Assembly: GCA_963556145.1 (NCBI GenBank)
Contig: OY744463.1
Location: 2,170,001-2,234,000 of the forward strand
DNA from: Hygrocybe punicea
Taxonomy: Eukaryota > Basidiomycota > Agaricomycetes > Agaricales > Hygrophoraceae
Direction of reading: 5' to 3'
DNA length: 64,000 bases
This document shows positions 39,701 to 50,500 of the stretch, piece by piece (within the stretch, counting starts at the first letter, position 1; each line of letters starts with the position of its first letter). Made by a program: the position numbers and the translations under genes. The notes below the pieces were generated by a model, which saw nothing but the letters and a program-made list of their open reading frames with translations, was not told where the DNA came from and made no database searches.

Positions 39701-42700
39701 GAAGGTGGGAGTGGGAGTGGAGGAAGGTGGGAGTGGGAGAAGGGAGTGGGAGTGGGAGAAGTGGGAAGGTGGGAAGGCAGGAGGCAAGGGCAGCAGGGAG
39801 AGGGAGAGGGAGAGGGAGAGGGAGGAGGAGTGGGAGGAGGAGTGGGAGGAGGAGTGGGCGGAGAGTGGGATGTACGTACCCGTTGCGTTCCCCTCGTCCT
39901 CGTCGTCTTCGTCTACGTCTCCGTCGTCCCCGTCCCCGCCGTCCCCGTCCCCATCGTCCCCGTCCCCATCGTCCCCGTCTCCGCGTTCCGGTCCCTGTCG
40001 TTCCCGTTCCCGTCGTTCCCCTCGTCGTCGTCATCGTCCTCGTTGTCGTCGTCATCCCCCGTAGTCCTCGTCGTCCGCTGGATCGTCGTCGTCGTCTCCC
40101 TCGTCCTGTCGTCTCCGTCATCCTGTTGTCCTCTCGCTGGCCGTCTCCGTCCCGTCGTTGTCCCCTGGCTGGCCGTCTCTGCCCTCGTCGTCTCTGTCCT
40201 CGTCGTTGCCGCTGTGGTTGTCTCGGACGTCTGTCTCGGTCGTTGGCGCATCCTCGTACCCGGCCTCGCGGCCTCGTTTCCGTGGCCGTTTTCATCGGCA
40301 TCCGTTCTGTTTGCTGGGGTGGCCGTGGCGTTGTTTTCTGGGCTGGTGTTGGGTTCGCCTGTGTTTGTCGTGGGTGTAGCTGCAATCATTATAAACATTA
40401 GCATACAACTCACAAAAAATTCAAAAAAGACATTACCTTGGGTGCTCTTCTGCACCCGTTTCCTGTTGTTGACGCGTTCCTGTTGTTGACGCGTTGTTGA
40501 AAACGAGTCGTTTGAAGTCGCGTGAAAGCCAACCGGCAGTTGCCGATTTCCCAAATGGGTTCGAGTTGCCAAACATGGATGTGTGGCTGAAGCTTTTGAA
40601 TCTTCTGGCATGCACAACAATGCATGCATACCCAAAGTCAGATCCTCAAAAGATGTAAATATAGTATACCTACCCTCATGTCAAATTTTGTATTTTATTC
40701 GGCCCTGCGTAAAGAGCTATTCACCATTTATTCCATTCCTCTGCCAGAATTGGACCCTTAATGATCTAACTTTGTCTTAAAAATCTGAAATTAATCTAAG
40801 GAGTACTTGAAGAAGTACTCATTGTGGTACACATAAGTGCCTGATTGTTGGTGGACCAGGACCTTTGTTGCAGCCAAGCAAATGCACAGAATTGTGCATT
40901 GTGGCTGACCCATCAACCGAGTCCAAACTTCAGCTTTACTCTGAACCTTTCATTTCTTGGCTACAACAGATTTCTGGGACCACCAAGTGCCAGGCACTGA
41001 TCATCAATACAATAGATACTTTACATAGTAGTTTCACAATTATTTTCATATTTTTCAGAGCAATATTGGTAAAGTTGCACTTTAAGGGTCTGAAATTGGC
41101 AGGGAGGTATCAATGAATCATAAATATCTCTCTATGTAGGCCATAATAAAATACAAAATTTGGGGAGGATGTAGTTATAGGCTACTTCTATCCCCTCATG
41201 GTCTTAAATGTGTTACAAAGTTGTTGTGCTCTATGCAATAACATTGAGAAAAGTCAGATCATGCTTACATATAAGGCAACTCGCACCCGTTTGGGCAATC
41301 GGCAACCTCCGGCGTGCGTTCAATCGTCGGCGATTCGTCGCGTACTCCACGATGCGTCCACGAAAACAGCAGCAGCAAAATCAAGTAGAAGGTAAGTAGA
41401 TTTCTCAAATTTATTATCCATTACTATGCTAGCTAATATTGTTGTTTTTATGTAGAACTTTCTCATTGCCGTGCCGGGAATGGACCGCAACACGCTTGCC
41501 CACGCCACGTCACGTCAACGCCAAACTGAAGGGCCGAAACGGCGGATGGCAGGCAACGACGAGGACAGAGGCGATGAGGGCACAGACGGCCAGCCAGGGA
41601 AGACGACGGGGACGGAGACGGCCAGCGAAGAGACGACAGGACGACGGAGACGACGACGACGATCCAGCGGACGACGAGGACTATGGGGGATGACGACGAC
41701 AACGAGGACGATGACGACAACGAGAGGAACGACGGGAACGGGAACGACAGGGACCAGAACGGCGGGGACGGGGACGAGGACGGCGGAGACGTAGACGAAG
41801 ACGACGATGGCAACGGGAACGCAACAGGTATGTACATCCCACCCCTCCGCCCTCGTCTCCTCCCTCTTCCTCTGCCTCTCCCACTCCCACTCCCTGCTGC
41901 CCCTCCCTCCTCCCTTCCATCCTGCCCTTCACCCTCCCTTCTCCCACTCCCACTCCCACTCCGTTCTCCCACACCCACACCCATACCCATACCCACACCC
42001 ACACCCACACCCACTTCCAGTCCCAGTCCCAGTCCCAGTCCCAGTCCCAGTCCCAGTCCCAGTCCCAGTCCCAGTCCCAGTCCCAGTCCCAGTCCCAGTC
42101 CCAGTCCCACTCACACCTACCTTCCTCCCCCCCAACCCCTTTATTATTTAATTGTGTATTTGGATAAAATAATAATTAATTTGATATGTCCATTCTAAGT
42201 AATAGTGAGTGTTTGTGTACTGATTCCAATTGAGATTTGAGTAATATTAAATAAAAAAGGCACAAAATTCCAAGTGGGGTAATTTCTGGTTGTTATATAT
42301 ATAAATTTTGTTTGGGAATAAGTAGCTCATGTGAGAGATAAAGCTAAGAGTGAGAGATTGTGCATTTTCAAAATAAGAATGTTGTAATTTTGGTATTATC
42401 TGTGCTTTGAATTATTGCATTTGAAATTATATTACATTTGAAGAAACTGAGACATTTTCTTTACCGGATATTGCATTTTCTGAATAAATATTGGCTTGAG
42501 TTGTTGTGAGCTCTGGCAATGTTGTCAACATTAAATACATGCAGGCAGAGTGGGATGTGGCTGAGCCCGTGTCAAAGCAAAAGCGGGATCCTGGTCAACC
42601 TAATCCTGCAGTGAGAGCTGGGCCAGGGTCAACCTTATTCTGCAGCAAGAGCAGGGCCATGTCAACCCAATGCTGGAGCAATGGCCAGACCCTCATGAAT

Positions 42701-45700
42701 CCAAACCTGCGACATGGGTGGGTCTGGGGTCAATGCAATGCTACAGGACAGGCTGGACCCCAATCAACCTACCCTACAGTGAGTGCTGGATGTGGGTCAA
42801 CAAAGTGCTGCAGCAAGAGCTGGACCCTGGTCAACACAAGCCCTGCAGCAAGTGCTGGACCCAGGTCAACCCAGTGCTGCAGCAATAGCTGGAGCCCGGT
42901 CAACCCAAGCCTGCAGGAAGAGTGGGACCTGGGTCAACCCAAGCCCCGCAGCAAGTGCTGGACCCCGGTCAACCTGGTGCTGCAGCAATATCTAGACCCT
43001 GGTCAACCCCAGCCCGGCAGTGAGTGCTGGATCTGGGTCAACCCAGTGCTGCAGCAATATCTGGACCCCGGTCAACCCGGTGCAGCAGCAATAGCTGGAC
43101 CCAGGTCAACCCTGTGCTGCAGCAAGTGCTGGACCCTGGTCAACCCAGTGCTGCAGCAAGTGCTGGACCCAGGTCAACCCAGTGCTGCAGCAATATCTGG
43201 ACCCCGGTCAACCTGGTGCTGCAGCAATAGCTGGACCCAGGTCAACCCTGTGCTGCAGCAGGTGCTGGACCCTGGTCAACCCAGTGCTGCAGCAAGTGCT
43301 GGACCCAGGTCAACCCAGTGCTGCAGCAAGTGCTGGACCCAGGTCAACCCAGTGCTGCAGCAATATCTGGACCCCGGTCAACCTGGTGCTGCAGCAATAG
43401 CTGGACCCAGGTCAACCCAAGCCTGCAGGAAGAGCTGGACCTGGGTCAACCCCAGCCCTGCAGCGAATGCTGGATCCAGGTCAACCCGGTGTTGCAGCAA
43501 TATCTGGACCCCGGTCAACCCAGTGCTGCAGCAATATCTAGACCCCAGTCAACCCCAGCCCTGCAGCGAGTGCTGGATCTGGGTCAACCCAGTGCTGCAG
43601 CAATAGCTGGACTCAGGTCAACCCAAGCCTGCAGGAAGAGCTGGACCTGGGTCAACCCAAGCCCCGCAGCAAGTGCTGGACCGAGGTCAACCCGGTCCTG
43701 CAGCAATAGCTGGACCCCGGTCAACCCAGTGCTGCAGCAATACCTGAACCCTGGTCAACCCAGTGCTGCAGCAATAGCTGGACCCCGGTCAACCCAAGCC
43801 TGTAGGGAGAGCTGGACCCGGGTCAACCCAAGCCCCAAAGCAAGTGCTGGAACCAGATCAACCCAGTGCTGCAGCAATAGCTGGACCCAGGTCAACCCAA
43901 GCCCTGCAGCAAGTGCTGGATCTGGGTCAACCTGGTGCCACAGCAATATCTGGACCCCGGTCAACCAAGTGCTGCAGCAATAGCTGAACCCTGGTAAACC
44001 CGGTGCTGCAGCAATACCTGGACCCCAGCCACCCCACCCTGCAGGAAGTGCTGGGCCTGGGTCAACCCAGTGCTGCAGCAACAGCTGGACCCAGGTCAAC
44101 CCAAGCCTGCAGCAAGAGCTGGTCCACGGTCAACCCAGGTCAACCCACGTTGCTTGCACAGCTGGACCTGGGTCAACCCAACCTTCCCAGAATAGCTGTC
44201 CTGGGTTAACCTACCCCATGGCAGAGCTGACACTGGGTTGACCCACCCTGCCACCCTTGACCAGCAAGAGCTGTACCTGGGTCAACCTACCACCCCACAT
44301 TTCCCCAGCAAGAGCTGTCTCTTGGGTTAACCTACCCCCCCAGCAAGCAACTGCGCTATGTGTACCTACCTTTTGCAACTATATCTGCGATTGGGTTAAC
44401 CAAAACGACTGGGTCTACTGATAGGACTGAATCTGGCGGGGGTTGAAGGTATGTTGCTTCTACGATGTCGAGTGGTAATAGGGGATGAGCGCCAGTCGCT
44501 GCGAAGTAAGGTGAGCAGCCCATTCGTTGTCGGATAGTGATACGTTCGGCCCAAAATACTGAGTACGTCACATTGGCCCATCTAAACTGGTCGCCATCCG
44601 CAGCTTTGAAGAGAGATTGTCGAACGTCGTAGTGCGGTCGTTCCACGAGACCATTTGCGCGGGAATTGTAGCTGGAGATGCGAATGTGGTTAATGCGGTA
44701 TTGCTTCGAAAGATAAGTGAGAGATTTGATGAGCACGGGTCTGTTGTCTGTAACGATTTCGCGGAGAGAACCCCATCGACAGAGAATATCTTCGAATATC
44801 CAATCTCCGATTGCACGAGCGTTTTCGTTGCGAAGCATTCTGAATTCGGGGTACTGAGTAAGCGAGCAGCATCCTTGGATTATATATTTGTATCCGCTAG
44901 ATGTCGGTAAGTGCATCGTGTTGATGAATATTTTGGCAAAAAGTGGGGCGGGCGTTGCGACGACAGGGGGAATGAGAACCTGACGGGATTGGCGAAGCTG
45001 GCAAAGATGGCATGTGCAAATGAACCAGTGAATATTGGCTTGCATGTGTGGCCACCAGAAGCGTTCTGCGATCATAGCGCGAGTTGCGTAAAATCCTTTG
45101 TGTCCTACTTCATCATGGGCTTGTTGCATAATTGATGTTCGGTGATCGCGTGATATGACTAACTTGTGCGCACCATTCTGGTCTTTGTGCCATAGTCTAG
45201 TTCCATCGAGGAAAAAGTCTGTACAGTATCGGATGAAGGTCGTGTAGTTGGAATTGGCGAGGCCGATCGGGCGATCTAAGTCGCTGAGCCATTTCTTTAC
45301 TAGGGTTATGCGATCGTCTTCTCTGCGAGCAGCGTCAGTGCGCGGTACGTAGTCGTAGGTAAGCGTAGGATTGGATCCTTCCTCCTCACTGAAATGGTGA
45401 CTGTCCCCAGTCACGAGCACGGCGAAAGCGGAACAAGATCGCAATGAACGCAGGGACGGATGAGGAGTATTGATCATATGCGCGAAACCATAGAGGCGGT
45501 CGATCCAGTCTTCAGTTTCTTCTACGCTGTCCTTTTCTGGCGGAGAATCCAGAGGTTGTTGTACATGCCTCGAAAGACCATCCGGGCCGTGGTGCGTACC
45601 CGGGACGTGGACTATAGTGCAGTGGAAAGTGAGAATCGTGGCGATCCAGCGGTTAACGCTAGCACTTGGCGCGATGTCTGGGTTGCGTAGCATGCCTGTG

Positions 45701-47496
45701 ATGTAGCGCGCGTCTACCTCGACGACGAGATTACGAACGCCGATTAAGTACAGCCGCAGGTCGCAGAGCGCGCGATAAAGACCGAAGATTTCTAGTTTAG
45801 GTTGAGAGAAGCGCGATTCGCGATCATTTAGTGTGATAGAACCAAAGCGGTTGTAGAAACGGTGAGAAGGGTTGTCAGGATCACATTGACAGAGGATGTA
45901 TCCAACAGCGATGTAGGATGTGTCGACAGCAAGAATGACCGGCGAATTTGAAGTGTAGTCGATCGGACGAAGCGCAGGTGAATTGAGAACGGCTTGTTTC
46001 AGGTCTGCCTGAGCGGCAATCTGGTCGGGACCAAATTCGAAGGGTGCGTCTTTGCGCGTGAGTTTAACAAGATGATGTGCACATTGCGCGAAGTTGCGGA
46101 TAAAGATTTGAAGAACGCCTACTGTACCAAGGAACGAGCGGACATCGGACAGGTTGTGGCAAGGGCCCCAGTTACGAATCATGGCTAGTTTCTCTTCATC
46201 GGGTAAACGGCCGTTTGTTGTGCAGCGATGGCCTACTACTGTGATTTCAGGAGTGCAGAGGGTAGACTTGAAGGCGGAAAAGGTTCCCCCACAGTATTTC
46301 ATGCGTTGGACAATGCAATTAAGCGTAGTGAAATGTTCCCAGACGAAGCAGCGAATGCCCGGGTTTGCGGCAATAGTTTCGTAAGTGCCGTCGTGTAGGA
46401 GATAGGACGATTTAGGGCCTTTGACTGGGACATCGTCTATGTAAGGTATCGTCCACTGCGGGATCTCGGGTTGCAGGATGAAAGTAACGTCATCATGGAA
46501 TATCGGGACTGAATTTGTCCATCCCATAGGTAGAGTAACAAGTCGTAATGCTCCGAAAGGTGTTTGGAAGGTGGTATAGTCGTGCGAGGACTCGGCGATA
46601 GGTCGCTCGTCGTATCCGACGTATAAATCAAAGCAGGCGCCACAGGATCGGCCAGCGAACTGTTTGGCCATGTGTTCGGGGATAGGAGGTACGCCAGAAT
46701 GCGCGATGGTCACTGCATTAAGAGGCTCAAGACTGTGAACGATGCGAAGCGTTTTACTGCCTTTCTTCAGAACCGTAAACCAACGCGAGCGATAGGAGGA
46801 GTTCGAGGGTTCGTAGACTTTGGCTTCGATTTTACGGCGAATAATATTGCATACTTCCTCATAAATACCAGGAGGAATAGGAATGTTGCGCTGGACCCAG
46901 GGAGTGTGCGGTAATACAGGAAACTCGATGGGTGGAAAGAAATCAGTGCGAAATCTTCCGCACTCATTGTCGGTCCACGCGAAACCTTTCTCTTGTTTGC
47001 GTATAAAGTCGTGCATTAGTGCGCACTCAGCTGGCCAGAGGAAGTCGCCTTCGTGAACTTTGTTGAACGCATCATGACGTTCCTGCGTGTAGCGGTCTGT
47101 GGGGACAAAAGGTGGAGGATTCGGATCGAGGTCAGGAGGTTCGGCAAGCGGATCACCAGTGATTTTGCGTTTTATACGGAATTTGTCGGGGAGTTCAGCG
47201 ATGACAGGCTTGACCTTGCGAGCGACGGGCTTGTAGACTTTCTTTTGGGCGGCGAAAACGCTAGCGAAATCATCTGATAGTGTAGAAGGAAACGCGGATG
47301 AAGCTGAATAGGAAAAGGATGACAAGGGATCTGGCGACAAAGGAGAAACAGAGGTTGAGCATACTGGAGTAGACGGGGAACCATTAGGAAAATCGCAGGC
47401 GGAAATATAGACGCGGGGAACTGTAGACAAAGACGGCGAGTCCGCTAAATGGGTATAAGATTCAATGTACGTAGCGTTGGTATGTTCGTCGTGCAC
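36759..47496 (-). CDS. pol: Pol of element C, interrupted by foldback element 1, integrase mutated
   Basis: Coding parts 44428-47496 and 36759-37241 rejoin in frame across the insertion (reading through DSV, LSSTDL, IARR) and align along their length with Pol of B. RT has IPYIDD, RNase H AVDTSY and GPDGLSR, the integrase zinc domain HDEVGH and CHLC. The first catalytic Asp of the integrase is Asn (FINTM against YVDTM in B, a G-to-A change), and one residue is missing after the second Asp (VTDNRP against VTDNGKP). The integrase of this copy is therefore inactive. The C-terminus has a GPY-like RPRYLGPLIVI block and an acidic tail, with no chromodomain. Confidence 0.85.
37480..38975. repeat. 34-bp tandem array, left arm of foldback element 1
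   Basis: About 43 imperfect 34-bp units with CTGCAGCA, GGGTTGACC and GGGTCCAG boxes. On the minus strand all three frames are largely open because 34 is not a multiple of three, so each frame cycles through the others as one 34-residue repeat. Confidence 0.9.
39560..40430. repeat. Low-complexity segment, left arm of foldback element 1
   Basis: GGGAGTGGGAGG-type repeats (39590-39860) followed by CGTC/CCGTCGT triplet-like repeats (39880-40270). On minus, sequence homologous to 41276-42110 shows intron-like borders at 40380-40437. Coding potential is doubtful. Confidence 0.6.
40770..41085. other. Unpaired centre of foldback element 1
   Basis: About 300 bp present once, between the arms. It has a small GTACTTGAAGAAGTAC hairpin near 40802 and a short plus-strand reading frame (from 40865) of uncertain meaning. 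It may be a relic of the original internal region. Confidence 0.4.
42021..42110 (+). repeat. (CCCAGT)n hexamer array
   Basis: About 15 units of CCCAGT inside the right arm of foldback element 1. The matching place in the left arm has a different, GGGAG-rich simple repeat, so the two arms diverge most here. Confidence 0.9.
42610..44200. repeat. 34-bp tandem array, right arm of foldback element 1
   Basis: Inverted counterpart of 37480-38975, with slightly different unit order. This indicates unequal exchange or slippage after the palindrome formed. Confidence 0.9.
45375..45414 (-). promoter_or_regulatory. Candidate central polypurine tract with stem-loop in pol of C
   Basis: On minus, GTGACTG-GGGA-CAGTCAC then ATTTCAGTGAGGAGGAAGG. 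The 17-nt core ATTTCAGTGAGGAGGAA equals that of the 3' PPT (35135-35150). The closing stem pair is G-C here and T-A there, a compensatory change. It lies between RNase H and integrase, where the coding sequence is poorly conserved with B. Confidence 0.6.
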
Positions 47497-47531
47497 TATT
47501 ACTAGCGCGATGTCTCCATCATCTAGTGCGC

Positions 47532-50500
47532 TCAGTTCCCCTTGTTGATAAAAACTGAGGACGAGTGTAGGGGTACGCCGCGCCGTCGTGCTTCGCTTCG
47601 AGGGTACGTTGGAATTGTCGCCGATCTGTTTGAATTTGGATCGCGTATCGTAATTGTCTGGTCTTCGTTGCGGTAATTCTTGACAACGCTTTCCGTAAGT
47701 ACGTCGAACGGTCGTCCCAGGAGAATATGGTACGTGGGGTCACGGATGACATGCATCTGCAGGAAAAGTGTGATGTCGCCAATTTTACAAGGAACATTCC
47801 GTGTGAGACCCAGGGACTGATCAATCGAACCATTCACCAACTGCATATTGAGACTAGTGTTGGGGAAGTTCGGTCTCAGACCGACCCAAACCCGGTTTAG
47901 ACCGAACTGAAACCGCCGGTTTCGGTTTCGGTTTGGGAAATTTCGGCTGAGACCGAACCGTTCAGTCTCCGGTTTGGAGATTTGGCCATGGGCCGAAACG
48001 GTTTCAAACTCAGTTTGAACCGCAAACTGACAGTCCGGAGTCGGCTACATGGCTGACTTCGAAAGTCACCCAAAGTCACCAACCCCACCAACAACACCCC
48101 CGATATACGCCAAATGAAGACGATGGAGCACCCGAGGTCGACAAAACGGGCGGCGGGGTACTCCCTGCCACCCGCGTATGTTTTTTATTTTTATTTATTC
48201 GAACTTAACTAACACATTTACAAATTACAGGTTGATGCACCACCACGGCCACCACCACCACCACCACCACCACCACCACACGACAACGACAACGACAACG
48301 ACAACGGCAACGGTTGCAACCACCGTCAATGCCACGCCAGACGCGCCAACAGCAACGCCCACAGCCCACCCCCAGCGCCACGCCAAACGCGTTCAAAACG
48401 CGCGCCAAACGTACGTGAATGGGGTGGAGTCAATAAGGTGGAAGAGCAGCAGGGGTGGTGCATCCACCCCGCTCCTTTGTGGTATGTACCTTTCTTCATT
48501 TTTTCACTGATTTATTCGTCCATTATAGAACGCGGCACCGTACCACCACCACCACACAACACTAACACCACCGAGGAAGGCCAACGCGGGGTCAACCCGG
48601 CCGTCGTCGTGTGTACAACACATATGATGCGTCCAGACGCCCTCGCGAAGAGGCTCCTATGCCACCACCACCACGTGTCTGCCGAAAACAACCAAAGCGG
48701 CCCAGCCGTCATCGCGTGCACAACGCGTATGACGCGTGGGGCACCACCACCACCACCACCACCACCATCACGCGTCCACCGAAAACGGCCAACGCGGTCA
48801 ACCCACATCGCATGTTCAACGCATGTGACGCGTTGGGGCACCCATGGAGAAGCCCACGTGCGGCTCAATGCCGGCGCAGGGTGTGCCAGCACCCCAGCAC
48901 CCCAATCTCACCTCGCAAACAGGCTGGCCACGTCAATTGACGTGCACAGCACTGTTGCGAGGTCAGAATGGTGCAGGGGCACTGAGCACTAGCGGTCCGC
49001 GGTTCAGACCGCGTTTGGACTGAAACCGAACCGATGCAAACAGTTTGCATCGGTTTCGGTCTGGTTTGAGGACTTTGGGTGGAAAACCGGACCATTCGGT
49101 TTCCGGTTTGGGCAAAAAGGCCCCAAACTGGACCAAACCGAACTTCCCCAACACTAATTGAGACGAATCGCCGGGTCGTAGGGAAGGCTAAACTGATGGC
49201 AGACGTCTTCCAACATTGCAACAATCTGAGAACCAGGGTCAATGATGCTACCGACTTGTTCTTGTCCGTCGACGAGCAAATTAACGGCGCGTAGAGCGTG
49301 CAATTCTTTTGCGACGGTAAGGATTTCAGGAATTTCGCCTGGCGAGAGACTCATGAGGTAGGTCTCATATGGGTCAGGAACAATGATGGGTTGCAGTTCA
49401 GCGGAGGCATTTTTGCAAGTGTTCTCGCATGACGCAAAAGGAAGTGGGTCGTCGGCGAAGATGTTAACTTTTACCGGTGATGTGCCAGGAGGTTGGACTC
49501 GCTTGGGCGTAATATCATCGCGAAGTTTCGAACGACAGTCCGGAGAAATTGAGAACAATTCCATTGGTGTGAGCGTGACACAGGGAGCTGCCATAGAGCG
49601 CGAGTAAACCTCACTAATAATCTTAGAGTCCTGGATAGGGGCTTGAGTGCGATACGCGGGTTCTTTATCCTTAGATTGTTTTAACGGTGGACCTGCAAAA
49701 TTACGTTCATGTGGCGGGCGGTACGTGGTTTCCGGTGCGGATGCGAAGGGATGGATGGGCGGTTCTGCGGTAGGAGCGGGTGTCGCAGGCAAAGGGGCTT
49801 GTTGCGCGGTTGATTGATCAGGCATGGGCTGAGCGCATGGACGAGGTAAACTGGTGGTAGATGGGACAGGTTTGCGCTGACGAGAAATCTCTACACCGTC
49901 AAATTTTACCTTTTTAAGCGCGAATAGTTTGCGCTCCAGTTCTTCAATGCGCAAGTCGTTAGAGCTCATCGCCGACGCCAGGACGTTAGCGTGAACTGCA
50001 GGAGATACGCTGTAGAGGGTCGACGTCCCTCTGAGTCCGTATCATCAATATATCACGAATCCGGACCAACCCGATGCCGCCATTCGACTTGCATTCGAAC
50101 CCGACATAACCCGACGCAACCCGACGTGACGTGACGTGACGTGACCCGACGTGACCAACATAACCCGACGTATGCCGCTTCGTCACAGCCGCTCTCAGAC
50201 TAAATCCGGCAGCCTCAAACGCCTCGGAGTTCCAATTCCAGGAGATGGATCTCTTCGGACTCAATCCCCGACTTCGGATTTACTTTATTTATGCATCCCA
50301 TCGTCCTTTCGGAGATATGTAGGACTTTCTAGATCTTTTCCTTGCATATTCGTTTTCCCCTCCATTTCCTGTCTTCGTTGCTTTGCAACCCCCCTTTCCA
50401 CATCCCCATTCCAACCTTTCTTTGTAGCTTACCATCGGCCGAAGTAGACATGTCCAAAAGTAGCTACACACTCATGTACTATAAAAACGGTCCCCGACGA

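Larger units (their letters stand above)
37242..44420. mobile_element. Foldback element 1: 7.2-kb near-palindrome with tandem-repeat arms
   Basis: The ends are CAGTAGACCCAGTCG and its exact inverse, flanked by the 7-bp TSD ATAGGAC (37235-37241 and 44421-44427) in pol of C. Arms of about 3.4 kb (37242-40770 and about 41085-44420) are inverted copies, with only about 300 bp unpaired between them. Each arm, from the outside in, holds a TIR with GGTTAACCC motifs, a 34-bp tandem array, unique AT-rich DNA, and a triplet-rich segment with intron-like signals. The architecture resembles Foldback (FB) elements, whose long TIRs consist of tandem repeats. No transposase is visible, and the superfamily is uncertain. 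Confidence 0.88.

Noticed and set aside
42506..43606. 366-residue ORF and its neighbours in the 34-bp arrays
   Set aside because: Pure tandem-repeat translation, equally open in other frames, with an inverted copy on the other arm. No domain or start context supports a protein.
48240..48320. His-rich metal-binding protein from CAC repeats
   Set aside because: A triplet simple repeat inside a non-autonomous hAT element; reading frame and start not supported.
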